Positions 1-12,900 of a DNA stretch of 64,000 bases are shown in pieces. A program made the position numbers and the translations under genes. Location of the stretch: positions 403,001 to 467,000 of the forward strand of contig NC_019877.2 in the NCBI RefSeq assembly GCF_002234675.1. The letters run 5' to 3'. The notes under the pieces are model-generated. The model saw only the letters and a program-made list of their open reading frames with translations. It did no database searches and was not told the DNA's origin. The stretch comes from Oryzias latipes. Lineage: Eukaryota; Chordata; Actinopteri; Beloniformes; Adrianichthyidae. Position 1 is the first letter of the stretch. Each line of letters begins with the position of its first letter.

Positions 1-750
1 CAGTAAGCAGCCTGACGGAGCAAATCAAACATCTGGAGATCCGCTTCAGGTTCTGGTCGGGATGATAGGAAAAAACCCTGTGACTCGTCTGAGATGAACC
101 TGCTTTCTTTAAATAGGTAGAAAGAAACTAAGGACCAGGTTTTAGAGCAAAGAGGGAGGGGGCGGAGCCTCAATATTGTCGGTTAAAAATCTTCCAACTT
201 TTTTCTCAAAGTCATCAAGCTCAGTCAAATCTGAGCTGAAGGCTGTGGAGGATTTGAGGCTCCTTCCATCTTTAGAGGTGACTCTGAAAACAAACCTGTT
301 TGGTGAAAGGTATGCCTTGCTTCAGTGATCTGTCAAAGTGACCTCATGACCCTGAATGGAGCGAAACGTCTGATGTCTGCAGTCCAGACACAAACATGAG
401 GCCACTCTGCGGTCCAAACTTAGCTTTGGAAATAGCATTAGCATGCTACATTTAGCATCAGGCTGGATTGTTGCTTATCTCGTTTAGCATCTGCATGCTA
501 ACAGGCGTGGGGAATGGAGTTTAAACATGCTAATGCTAGCATGCTAACAGGAAAAAAATGCCAAGAGGAAATATTTATAGACATAAAGCCGATCCAAATA
601 TATTTTATTATTTATTGTTGCCCTTTAGACAAATGCAGAGTAAAATGCAATATATTTCAGATGAAAAGCTCCTTTCTGGAAAGTCTATTGTTTTTGTAAA
701 ATGTTTTTGCCCTGAACTACGACGGAGTGCTGGGCCGCCATAAAAGGAAA
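1..750. other. Gene-free left flank
   Basis: I see no exon here with convincing splice sites or protein similarity. Positions 430-550 hold several TAGCATGCTA-like words (gctaatgctagcatgctaac), a loose motif also seen near 27,765-27,840 and 38,720. The short open frames look random. Confidence 0.5.
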
Positions 751-1680
751 AAAAACTACATTTAGGAGAATAAAGTTTCAAATTAAGGGAAAACTTAAAA
801 TTGACATAAACCATTTTCCAAATCCAAACTTTTACAACAATAAAGTTGTAAAATGAACTTATGTCTATAAAGACTCTCATTCATCCAGGTTGATTCCATC
901 ATAGTAGTAGGTTTAGGGGCCGTCATCTGGACTCAGGTTTTAAAGTTGAAGACGTTTCACTTCTTATCCAAGAGGCTTTGTCAATTTGAATTGGATAAGA
1001 GGTGAAACGTCTTCCAACTTTAAAAACTAAGTCCAGATGACGGCCCCTAAACCTACTACTATTCTGGAACTTAGACAAATAAAAAGAAGAAAAAAAAGAA
1101 AATTAAGAATTTACCAAAAAAAATGGCAATAATTATGAGACAAAAGTTAAAACAAGAAAGTTATGAACTTAAAAGAAAATGAAAAATTGACAAGAATAAA
1201 GTTGTACAATTATGAGGGAAAAAAAGTTGCAATAAACGTTTCCAGAATAAAGTCTAAAAATTAAGAGAAACAGTTGACAATTTAAATTTTGAAAGAATAT
1301 TCACAAAATTATGAGAATAAAATCAACAAACTGGAATAAAGATGTAAATTTATGCTCCAAAAAGTTGTAATTTTACAAGAAAAAAGTCACTTTTTTGAAT
1401 AAAATGTTGTATTAAGCCTTTAAAATGTTTCAACGAAGATGATCGACATTTCCTGATTAACGTCTGTTTCAGACATTTAGAGAAATCGAATGGATGAATG
1501 AAGAATTTCAATAAATCTGCTTTAGTGTTTTATTAAATGTACAACTTTCTCTTTTTAAAATAGCAAGACTTTTTACTTGTAAAAATTCAAACAATGAAAT
1601 TATAAATTTATGATTTTATTCTTATCAAATCTTGACTTTTTCCTCATAATTTTATGACTTTTTTCCTCATATATTTACTT
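750..1680. repeat. Degenerate AT-rich repeat built on an AATAAAGTTGTAA motif
   Basis: Variants of agaataaagttgtaaa, attatgagaataaa and aaaaagttgtaa recur irregularly every 20-40 bases. This looks like a diverged simple or satellite-like repeat of the kind common in fish intergenic DNA. An inverted-repeat element (901-1062) sits inside it. No coding signal is seen. Confidence 0.5.
901..1062. repeat. Hairpin (foldback) element
   Basis: The left arm starts atagtagtaggtttagggg and the right arm ends with its reverse complement, cccctaaacctactactat. The arms are nearly perfect over about 70 bases each, with a loop near 970-985 (aagaggctttgtcaatttga). This is a short non-autonomous foldback or MITE-type element; its family is not identified. 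Confidence 0.75.
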
Positions 1681-3069
1681 TTCTTTACTGGTAGTCGTCA
1701 TACTTGGCTGAAAAAAGTGCTCCGGTTTTTGGTTTAGCAAACGTTTCAGGATTTTTAACTGGAAGCAAAAGTTTACTCCAGTTCTGAACTGACCCAAACA
1801 TCTGTTCAGTTTGATTTTTTTCTGTTGAAGATGAATAAAAAATAAAACATTTGGGTGTGATTGACAGCTTTTTAGCTTCATGAGTAAGTGGAGTTTGATG
1901 CTCGGAGCTGCAGGGAAACTTCAAAGTGTGGCGTTCAAGTGTTTGCCTTCCAGAACTGGAATTTTCTGTCTCTGTTTAGTTAGAAATTTCTTGATGGCTG
2001 TCCATAATATTTTTGTATATCTCCACAAAAGTACTTTCCTGGAGTACTCGGGTACCTGGGAGGGAAGGATGTGGGGTTTTTGTTGCCAAAGAGACGTGGC
2101 GTTGCGTTTCAGGACAGTATTGTTGGCCTGAGGAGGAGGAGGAGGAAGAGGGTGACGGCTGCTTTGGACTTGGAATGATTGTGGAAAAACTGTGCAGGAG
2201 AAGGTTCTGTGTGCTCGCCCCCCCACACTGAGCCGTTCACGTTGATCATTTCTGTATCGTCTATCAAATCTGAATAAACTCTGGTTTCCACAACAGACTG
2301 GGTGCTTTGCTGGTGGAGTTCCAGTAAAAGTTCAGAGAAGACGCTGCAGTCTGGATGAAGATCAGATTTATTCCGTCCGTATGTTCGACATGAAATCACA
2401 ACGTTCTGATTCGTGTTCATCAAACTCTACAGATTCAGCTTTTATCTGCAACGTTCACAGAAATCTCACATTTTCTGAAGAAAAAACAGTGATGAGAGAA
2501 AATCCTTCATTAATACCTAGAGATCCTCTGATTTCCATTGTATTTCAGTCATAAACACATTTGATGTACGGGATTCAAACATTTTTATCTAAAATTAAAG
2601 AAACTTTCTGAAATCAACTGAAAACGTCTTTTTTTGTAGCTTTGATTCATCTTCAACCACATCTACTAATCAGTAAACACATGTCTGCCATTATTAGTAG
2701 TAATATTGATTATTGGTTTGTCTCCTCTTTATTGGTATTACTTGTATAAATGCTGCATTTTTGTGCTTTGATGAAAATGATCAGATGCTTGTTTTTAGTT
2801 TCATTTCATGTTTCTACATTACATTTCAAACACTTAAAGGAATAATCACAAGCCTCACAGTTTGAATAGTTTCTGAACATGTAATGTTTTAAATTTCCTT
2901 ATTTACAAGTAAATGTTTTATAAATTTGATGTGAATCTTTGTCTTCTGCAGCCAGAGACCAGCAGGCTGAACTTTGCACAGAAAAACAAACAAACATCTA
3001 TTCATAAAAAAGGGGAAAAACAGGTTTTCAGCACAGAAATTTTGGAAAAGTCACGGAAGTTTTTCTGTT
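1681..3069. other. Non-coding, possible distal 3' UTR of baiap2
   Basis: No exon is recognised. A minus-strand AATAAA at 2367-2372 could end a 3' UTR of about 1.4 kb for baiap2, whose stop codon is at 3792-3794, but nothing else supports it. The rest is AT-rich. A purine run (gaggaggaggaggagg) lies near 2130-2150. Confidence 0.3.
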
Positions 3070-3436
3070 CCATCAGATTCTGAATTTTTAACTCTTTGCT
3101 TTTTCTTTCTGAATTTTTTTTAAACCCTTGATTTTCAAACAGCAACATTTTATGCCCCGAAATATTAATTTCTATCTTATACATTTCCGTGTTTTTAATT
3201 TTGAGACTCAACATTTTGATTGGCTGGATGTTCTCAGATGGACCAGCTGTTCTAGTGAGACGATAGAAGTCACGTCTTTCTGGGCCATCAATCAAAATGT
3301 TGAGTCTGGAAATTAAAAACACTGAAACATAGAAAACAATATTTTGGGGCCTGAGATTTTGCTGTTTGAAAATCAAGGGTTTTAAAAAAAATTCAGGAAG
3401 AAAATTCAAAGGTTCAATAAATTCCGAATCTGATGG
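3070..3436. repeat. Inverted-repeat element
   Basis: The left arm (3070-about 3220) and right arm (about 3285-3436) are diverged reverse complements. Examples are ccatcagattctgaattt against aaattccgaatctgatgg, and aacccttgattttcaaacag against ctgtttgaaaatcaagggtt. The loop lies near 3230-3280. The minus-strand open frame across it is incidental. Confidence 0.7.
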
Positions 3437-3791
3437 AGAAAAACCTCCATAAAAAGTCGCCCCGTTTGGCTTCATCAGACGCTTTTTTCATTTAAACGTG
3501 AAGAACTGAAGCGTTCTGCTGCAGGAAACAAATGTGAAAAACCTGCTAAAAATGTAGATTTAAACTTCAGAAACAGTGAAATTCAACTGCAGCGGGTTTG
3601 TTTGAAACCTCAAGAAAACAGGAGTCTGGTCTACATGAAGTGTTTATAGTAAAGACACTTCATGCAGACATGACTAGTAGAACCACGTCTGAAAATGATC
3701 CTTCGTGATTTTTGATGCTTTCATTTATGGATCAGATTTGATTTGATTGAATTCAGATGAATGTTTCTTTAGGCTGAAACCTTCAGTCATT

Positions 3792-3945
3792 CTAGAAGCT
3801 GGAGACGGGCGCGTCTGCGGTGGTGGACGTTTTCTCCAAGAAGTCATAGTGAGCGTCGTCTGACTGCTGGACCTCCTCCTCTTCTTCATCGTCAGAGAGG
3901 GGGGGCCTGGCTGGAGCCCCCACTGCGGGCTCGCCTGGTGGGTTT
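3792..3945 (-). CDS. baiap2: Terminal exon of baiap2, acidic long tail
   Basis: The acceptor ctccctgcag precedes AAACCCACCAGG. In the phase left by exon 13 it begins RNPP, like the RNP that opens the long tail of human BAIAP2. It then diverges to [20 protein letters not shown] and ends PVSSF. The last three residues (SSF) fit the S/T-x-hydrophobic rule for a class I PDZ ligand, which is an inference. The stop TAG is at 3792-3794. Confidence 0.75.
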
Positions 3946-6900
3946 CTGCAGGGAGGAAGAGGAGGATGAAAGACTGCTGGATGAGAGGACAGATCTGATG
4001 AAGCATGCAGGCCCTGCTGGAACAACGGTTGCATGAAGCCACGGTCAGCCGACGACACGTGTGCAGTCACACAAACTGGAATGAAAATGACCCGAAAGCG
4101 GCCCCTCAAACCCCCCCAAGCCAGTGAGACAGTCACAAGAAGCTGGGATGAAGGATGAGCGGAACCACACGGAGACCAAGAAGATCCAAGTTTCACTTAC
4201 GACAACTTTTGGTGGCTCAAAAACGGCCACGACCGTTCCGTGAGCTGAAAACAGAGACAGTCCTCAACAATCAGGAGAAAACACACCGACATCACCTGAG
4301 GAGATGAAGGAGAACCCAGATCCGGATGGATGATGGATGGAAGGTTCTGCTTAGATCTCAGCAGGTGGACATGATCAGAGGAAGAACCGCATCTAAGCCA
4401 AGGCTAAAGAAATACCGGGTCTTGCCTACAGTTTTATATTCTTCATTCTAATTAATTAAGGTTCTTGCATTAAATAAAAAAATGTTTGAGGTTTATTATT
4501 AGAATTTCAACATTATTTATTGTGAGATGTTTTGTCTATTTTTCAAACCCTTTATGGTCAAGATCATTTTCTTTGTTGTTTTTAAGATAGTTTTTGTGGT
4601 TTATTGATATTTTTCTGACAATTGTGGTTTAACGAGTAATCCTGTTTTAGTGGAATCTGTATTACTACTATTTACTACTATTTATCAGATTTACTTTTAG
4701 TCTATGACCCTCCCAGAGCCCTCAGGTCCACAGGTGCAGGTCTGCTAGTGGTCCCAAAGGTCAGAACTAAAACCCACGGCGAGGCCTCCTTTCAACACTG
4801 TGGACCTCGCCTGTGGAACAGCCTGAGGACGTGAGGGCTTCAGCCACTGTGGAGGTTTTTAAGAAAAAACTTAAGACACATCTTTTTAGTAAAGCTTTTA
4901 CATAGTTTTACTTGTCCACATGTTTTTATTTGATTTTATAAAATTTTAACAGCTAATTTTATTTGTTTTTATTTTAAAGGAGGGATGTGTATGTGTTGGG
5001 TTTTTGTGTGTTTTTATTAATTCATTTATTTTATTATTTGCATTTATTTTTATTTTTATTATTATTACATTCTTTTTACTTTGTTTATTATTTTAACTAA
5101 TATATATATTTTTTTATCTTATTTGTTTTATTTTATTTATTTTTTTCCTTTGGTAAGCACTTTGAGATGCTATGAAGCATGAAAAGCGCTATATAAATGA
5201 ATTTGAATTTGAATGAGAGTCTGTGGTGCAGTTTTGAGGATTCTTGGTGAGTTGTAGAGAAAAATCAAATGTCCGGGATGTTTTGGTGTGTTTTGGATTT
5301 TTTGGTGTAATTCGCCTGTGTCAACAGCTTCACACCCAGGAGGCGGAGCCTATGTAACTAATAACTCCAGTTGTAATTAATTTTTTGTTACAAACATACG
5401 GAACTGTTTATCCTGGACTGGGACATGTAGGGGCTTTTAGTCCATTTTTTTTTATTATTGATCAGATTGTAATTTATTTATTTATTTATTTTACATGTGT
5501 AGCTCATAAATTGTCACAAAAACAACACTGAGGAAAATATTTTAAAAATCACAAAAAAAAACATTTTGATAAACAGCAACATCTTTTCAAAAACAGGAAA
5601 ATAATCATCTTGAAAAACATTTTTTATTGACTGCAGTAAACTTTTCATATTTTCTACTTTGTGAGAGTTTTGATTCTGATTTATTTAAAAAATATGAACA
5701 TAAAGACGTTTATTTAATGCAGGGAAGTTTTTGCATTTTTAATATTAAAACCGTAAACAGATTTGCGTGTTCAGGTCACGTGATCAGCAGAGGCGCAGTG
5801 GCACGCGGGATGAAAGAGCCGGAAGCTAACAGTAGTGTGAGTAACTCCGTGTTTCCTGACGTTTTTGATCATTTAAGTGTGAATGTGAGGATGTTTCCGT
5901 TTCGTTGTGGTTCTGGAAGTTTCTGCGATGAGGACGGGTCAGGCGGAGGGGGGGGGTGTTTTTTTTTTTTGGACAAACAAAGATTTCTCCGGCGTTCGGC
6001 AGGGCTAAGCTAGGTTAGCAAAAACGGCTACGTGGTTCTTGCGATCGGTTCAGGCCAAACCCCAGAAAAGGATTGAAATATCAAAACCAACGTTAGTATT
6101 GGTATAGATCGATACTTTGGTGGAACTGTTCGTCTTTGAATCTCGCTTAGAGGAAGTAGCCAGGTACCGCTCAATCATTTTAACGCACGTCAGCAGCACG
6201 CATGCGCAAACACATCGAGCTCGAGCATGAAGTGACAGAAACAGGAAATGATCATTGTTGAAACTAGACTTTGACAACCTGATGCCAGAACGTGACGGGT
6301 GGAAATACGAGCAGAAAATCATCAGGGAAAAGAAACTAGCAGATGCTGAAAATGAGCTTCTTTGCTGAAAGTTTAGGTCATTTAATAAATCTATTACTCT
6401 TAATAACTGGAATTCTACTCTGCACATGAAGGATTATTTTATCATTTTTGTCTGTCATTGCATGTTTTGTTCACTTTAGGTTATTGTTAGCTCGATGTTT
6501 TCCACAGATGCATGAACTCAAAGAGCTCTGTACGATAAATAAATAGTGATTGCGGCTCCATCCTGGTTTTTCTCTAAGAAAAACTAAAGGTTACACACTG
6601 AGTTTTCCTGTCATGTTTTAATGTTTTTTATTTTATATATTTATTAATTTATTTATTTATTCGTTTATTCATTTATTATTTTACTTTTTTTTTTCAAAAA
6701 TTACATTTTCTATTTATTCCATTTTTGTATTTATCTTTTATGTTTTGGGTTTGTGTTGAGTGTCCTGTGGTTCAGAGGTCAGACGTGTGACAGCTGTGGA
6801 CAAGAAGAAGCTAAAAACCTGCTGGTTTTTGTTGGGGGGGGGGGCTCCCAGAGGGCAGGAGGGGGGAGAGTCTGCATGCTGGCAGCATGTGGCGTGGATG

Positions 6901-9900
6901 GGTGTGAGCGGCTCAGCGCTCCTCCGGATGTCTACCATGAGCTCCTTGGTTTTCTCAGTGTTGAGTAGCAGGTTGTTGGTGTCGCAGCAGTCAGCCATGC
7001 GGTCCACGCCCTCCCAGAGACGGCCAATCACCTCAAAGACGGTGTTGGAACCGTTTGCAGTCGCGGGTGAGGAAGGGACTCATTACACAGCCTTGTGGTA
7101 CACCGGTGTTTGTGGTGATGGTGGACGAACAGTGATTATCCAGCTGGACATGTTTGGAAGTCCAGTAACCACGTGAGTGAGCTGACGCCTAGGTCATGGT
7201 TCTGTTTCTAGAACAAGTTTAAATAAAAATAGCATTCAGTTGGATCCAGAAGAACCACAGTAGTTATGGGATTATCTGTTTCAGGGTTTTTTAACCCGTG
7301 ACATGTTTAGGCCGTTCCCTCAGAACGGTCACATGACCATGCATGGTTTCCTCCGTGTTTTTTTTTAATGGGGTTTGTATCCTGCTGCTTTGTTGGTTCT
7401 TCAAGTCATTTGCACAGATTTAGCTTCTTCTTCCACTTTCGGCTTCTCCCATCAGGGGTCGCCACAGCGAACAAGTCGCATGGTAAATTTGGCAATGTTT
7501 TACGCCGGATGCCCTTCCTGACGCAACCTTCTCTAACCGGGCTTGGAAACGGCAGAGGTAGAGAAGGGAACAGGGAGCAGCCTGGAGTCGAACCCGGGTT
7601 TCACGGATGGAAGGCGCCGCAAACCAGCACGAGCTAAACTGGCCCCTAATTTAGCTAAAGTTTTGTTTTTCTTCTTGGTTTGTCTGAGGCGCCACATTTG
7701 TGAGTCTTTGTGCGGCGTGTTTGTTCATTTATGGGTTCTGATGTTTGTTTGCGGGCCGTCTGAGTTGATCTTTGTCTTCTTGTGACTGTGTCTGTGTGTC
7801 ATTAATGATGAATCTGCCTTCGTCCTTTTGGAGGACCGGTGTCGGTTCTGAATGCAGGACAGGACTGATCCACAGTGAAAGTTCTGTTTGTCATTCTCGT
7901 GGTTTAACCTTTCAGACTCCTTGGAACAGATGGATTGCGCCCTCTAGTGGATGCACTTCAGATTGAAATCAATCTGTTAAACTGTTAACAAATTTGGTTT
8001 TCTTTTTGTCTGTTCTTGCTTATTTCTTAGTTATATTCTACTTTCTACCTGTTACCTGTTTATGTATAACAAAATTTTTTGTTTTTGTTTCTGGTCCATA
8101 TCTATAAATATGAGCCCAACAATACTGTAACAGGATACTGTGAATGAAAAAGCTGATTAATAAAATTTGAAAATAAAACTGTTAACAAAAAATACTTTAA
8201 TTTCTATTTAATTTAATATAATTTTACTAAAAAAAGTAACACAGTAGAACAGACAAAGGCTACGTTCACCCTGCAGGCCTAAACGATCCAATTCCGATTT
8301 TTTGCCCCTATGCGATCGTCATCTGATCTTTTCATGACAGTCTGAACGACACAGATCCCATCTTTTCAAATGTGACCCAGGCCACGTGGGTATGTGGTCC
8401 AGAATCCGATTCGTATCCGATCTTTTGAAATGCGACCTCCGTCTGACTGGCCAGGCCGCATTTATCCGACCCGTCATCGATACGCTACAAACGTCATCAT
8501 TCTGTGTTGAAGGGAACTAGAACATAGACATCAACCATGGTGGACGATGCTGCTGAGACCAGTCAGTGGAAGGGAAGCCAGGTCACTGCTCACTAATATT
8601 TGGGGTGACAGCTCTATTCAGGCCAAACTCCAGGGCTCTAATCGCAACCGGGCGGTTTTTGAAAACATTTCCAGTGAAATGGCCGAGCGTGGTGTTGAAC
8701 CTTCCCCACAATGACTTTTTTCCCTTTCCGACCGTGGTCAGAAGCGCTGGGGACAGAAGGCGGATCCTCCTCCGGGGTTCACTTCCCCGTTTGGACCCTC
8801 AGATTGTCCAGAGCGGGTTAATTGCATTTATTCTGGGGGAAGCCTTCTTTTATTACCGTTCTCCTTCCTCCGTAACACACAACATGAATGCGCCCCCCAC
8901 TGCCCCCCCTCTCACTCCCTCCTGCGCTGCATGCGCTCTCTCCTCTCTCTTACACACACGCTCGCACGGCCCCAGCACATACACATCCCCATTCCACACC
9001 AGTGGGACCAGACGATCCTGGCTCCAATGCCTTCTTAAAATGAGAAGATTGTTATTGTGCTGCTCCTTTGTGAAAATTAATGTAATAATGCAAAAAGAGC
9101 TCCGCTGTTGACAACACTGTTGTTGACATCCATTGCTAACGTTAGCTACTTCCACAAACAACAGTGACGTCGTTCACCGTTGAGGACTCTTCTGTGCATG
9201 CGGGTCACTTCTGGGTCATTTCACAGTCACAGGAGATCACAAAAGTTCAAATTTAGTGAGAAATGTCAACGGCCTTTTTTCAAAAAATCAGAATTGAGCA
9301 TTAAGCCCTGCAGTGTCAACGTAGCCAGAGACTTACTGAAGACACCATCATCCTTCCTTTTGAAATGGGTTTGTCTTGAATTTTTATTGTTCATTATCTG
9401 AGCCTGTAATGGATTTTATTTGAGGAACCTCCACCTGCTGGATCCTGATCTGCTGTAACAACTCAGAGCTGAAATGACCTGACGGAGATCAAAGTGTTGC
9501 GTCATGACGGCAGACGTTCAGACAACGGCGTGCTCATAAATGTGAGTGGTGGGGGGTGGCGAGGTTGGTACAGAGTGATATTTATGCCACCACGTTGCAC
9601 ACGAAACTGTCTCCAATAAAAATATTAAATATTTGTTTTCAAAAAAACTTAATTTCTGTTGCTTTCAAATATTTTCTTTTAAGTTTTTCTGTTTGCATTA
9701 CATTTGATTTTTGCGTTTGCAACACAAATGCTTTGGCATGCGTCGTCTCATCTCGCTTTTTTCCTATCTTGCTCTCATAATTTTCCTTTTAACGTGACAA
9801 AGCTGATATCAGACAGCCTGCTGATTGGTCCAGATTCTAACCAATCAAATTGCCATAAATCCAATTTTGAAAATTTTGAAAGCTTAAAAAAAATTGAAAG

Positions 9901-12900
9901 TAAAGAAAAAGTATTTGAAAGCAAATATTCCATATTTTCATTTGCCACCTAGACAGTTTTGTCTGCAACGTGGTGGCATAAATTCCACTCCATAGGTGGG
10001 TGAGTGGCGGGCAGGGGGCTGCTGCTGAAGCCGTGACTGCTTACATGACCGAGGAAGTGCAGGTTAATGAGCAGGAGGAAGAGCAGCAGTGAGGAAGAGC
10101 AGCAGCGAGGGAGCCGGCGTGAATTCAGAACATTCTGCGCCTACTTTGGGTTCTGTTGTGCAAACGTGACATAAGGTGAAGAAAGTCCAACTGCTCACAG
10201 TTTGAATGAAACGACAGGAAAAAGGTCCATTGGAATAAATTTATTTGATATTTAAAGTAAAAAGTCTTCATACATTTGAAGTCATCCATCAAACCCGTGT
10301 GCCCTCAAAGCATGCACATCCAGAAGTTCTCCTCACTTTTTACACGGACCCCTTCAGCTAAAGCTCAACGGCGGGCGCCGCTTCGGTAACGCCGAGCTTC
10401 AGAGTGTGTTAGTGAAGAAAGACGAAACGGGAGCAGCTTCCAGACGTTTTCACTCGACTTTTCTCTCTGAAGACCCATTACAACAAGAGAGGAAGGACAA
10501 AAAGGTTGGGTTGGCAAAGCTGAGGAGGAAGAGGCAGCAGACAGACGGGGGACGAAGATGTGCCGAATGAAAAATGCCCAGGAATCAAATCTGGGTCATT
10601 TTTGTCAGAGTTTTTGAAACTGATCGGACATCGGTTTCTGCAGAGCAGGAAGTTGTCAGTTTTTTTGGTGAAGATGTTTGAAACCAAAGTCAGACAGAAG
10701 CCAGCCTCTTCAGTCAGAATAACAAAAAATTAGGCTTTTTTGAAACATTGCCTTTTAAATTAAAAGACAAACTTTTAGGACTAAAGAGCTTAGAACAGGA
10801 AACTGTCGCCCCCTAGAGGCTGAGGAGGGCACTGCAGAAGGTCTGAAGCTGCCATTACTCCATCATTTCAGTTAAATAGATCGACAGCAGATGTGCAACG
10901 TCTGAGCTGCTCATCATAGGCTGCAGATGTGGAAGCACAATGGGGGTGCCTCATCATGGAGGAGGGGCTAGGGGCGGAGCTAAAGGCTGAATATCAGCTG
11001 GGAAACTGAAGCCGCTTGAAGAAAGGAAAGACATGAAATGAAAAAAGCCTCTTCTCCTTCTGAAGAGGAACAGCACCGGATTTATCAGATACTATAAAAC
11101 CTCTTAGTTTAGCTTCTAAAGTCAGAATGAACATTCATACCTGGACGCTGATGCATTTATGCTGTTTTCCTTTACATTTGCTGATTGTTTGAGACGTGGG
11201 TGTAGATGTTTAGGTGACTCAAACATCTTCCACTGAGCATGCTCAGTATGAGGGATCGCACCAAAAAGTTGCAGCTCAAACAATGTTATTGGTTGAATGC
11301 TATAAATCGTTCAATCCATTCTTTTCCTGTTTCTCTCTCTTTATTCTAGTATCTTCTGCCATTTTTGTGCCGCTTATCTCCTACAATGTTTCAGCTATTT
11401 TTACCATTCAACTATTCAAATGTTCAGCTCTTTCAGCTTTTTCCAGCTGTGACTTTTGGTCCCTCAAATACTTGGACCTGGATTATATTGACTATATGTC
11501 GTGCCATTGTATCTGGTTGGTGTCGTAGTGGCATGACATTTTTTGTTATTGTGCTATTTTCACTTTATTTATGGTCTACTTTGATCATTTCTTTTTTTAT
11601 TTGTTGCCAATTATTACCCTCTAAGTTTCATTTTCATCCAGCAATATAGCATCTTACCTGCATTTTCTTCTGGAAATGCAGCTTCTTGAATTAGATTTGA
11701 ATAATCTCAGATTTATTTGGCCTGAACTTGTCTGTTGACAATTAACAGTTTGATAAAGAGTTCATGACTGTGGGGTGGGGTTTTTGGAGCTGACCTTTGA
11801 CCCCCCCCCCCAGTGTGCACCCATGAGCAACTGTCACCTTTCGTGGATGAAAGACAAACCTTTTTTAAAAAAAACATTTATGTCTGAAGCCATGTCAGCT
11901 TCTCGCAGGCAGAAACATACGTGACGTAATGAGCCGCTCATCTAGACACTGCAGAACACACGCATGTACAGTAAACATTCACATAAAGACCCTCGCAGCC
12001 CCTCAGCTCAGAGATCACAGAACCTCGCAGCGTCAAAAGGTCCGTTCAGTCCAAGTCTTCACATTTGAAAAATCCTCCTTGGGATTCAAACGTTTTTTCA
12101 CACACCTGTTGTCCTCGGACATGTGAGAGAATCAGCAAGACCTTTGACCTCCAGTAGAAGTGAACATGCATGAAAGACGGGCAGATTTCCTGCAGAACCC
12201 CCCCCCCCCCTTGTTAGTTCAGACAAACGTTGGCAGAGTCCACGCCGCTTCAGAGGCGTTGCTAGGTTACCAGCAGAGGGCAGCAGTGAGGGAGGAGGTG
12301 GAGGAAAAGCCCACTGTGTCTTCCATGCATTGATCAGGTGATGTTATTGCCATAAGCAGGGGGGGTGGGTGGGGGGTGTCCTATCACGCTGAAGGTGTTA
12401 GTCTGTCCTCACACTGTGGAGATCAACTTTCCCTCTGTGGAGCTGTGGACAGACAGGAGAGGCTTCCAGGTGGGCGAGTGCAGGACAAAACAGCAGCAAA
12501 CAACCAGGACAAACATGACCCCGCCCCCCAAAAGCTCCGCCCAGTCTGACCCTCAACTGCAGGTGAAGCGTTAGAAGCAGGGAGGGGGGTGTTAGCAGGT
12601 GGAAGATGCATGATGGGAGAGTGTGAAAGCCACCAATGAAATCATAAAAGGACGAACAGTAAAATAAAACAAAACTAACGGATAAATTGCGCCCCCTTGT
12701 GCTGAGCGCAGGAAAATGTTCCGAGTTCACCCTCTGTGATGAGTCAAGTTAGCCTGTAATTAGATCACACGATCGACTGTTTTCTCAAACTTAACTAGAA
12801 CAATTTTAGCTTCAAATTTGAACACAGAAGGCGGAGTTTTGTTCATTATTGTCATTGTTAAACAAGTATGAGGAGTGGGCTCCTCGGCCCCGTAGAACCA

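Noticed and set aside
4045-4230. Frame reading [10 protein letters not shown] over the 44-bp baiap2 exon
   Set aside because: Wrong phase for the preceding exon; the in-phase reading is SSRNGRGRF and stop.
8566-9111. 181-codon plus open frame as a host gene
   Set aside because: Lies wholly inside the TIR-bounded element at 8258-9326 and has no recognisable domain.
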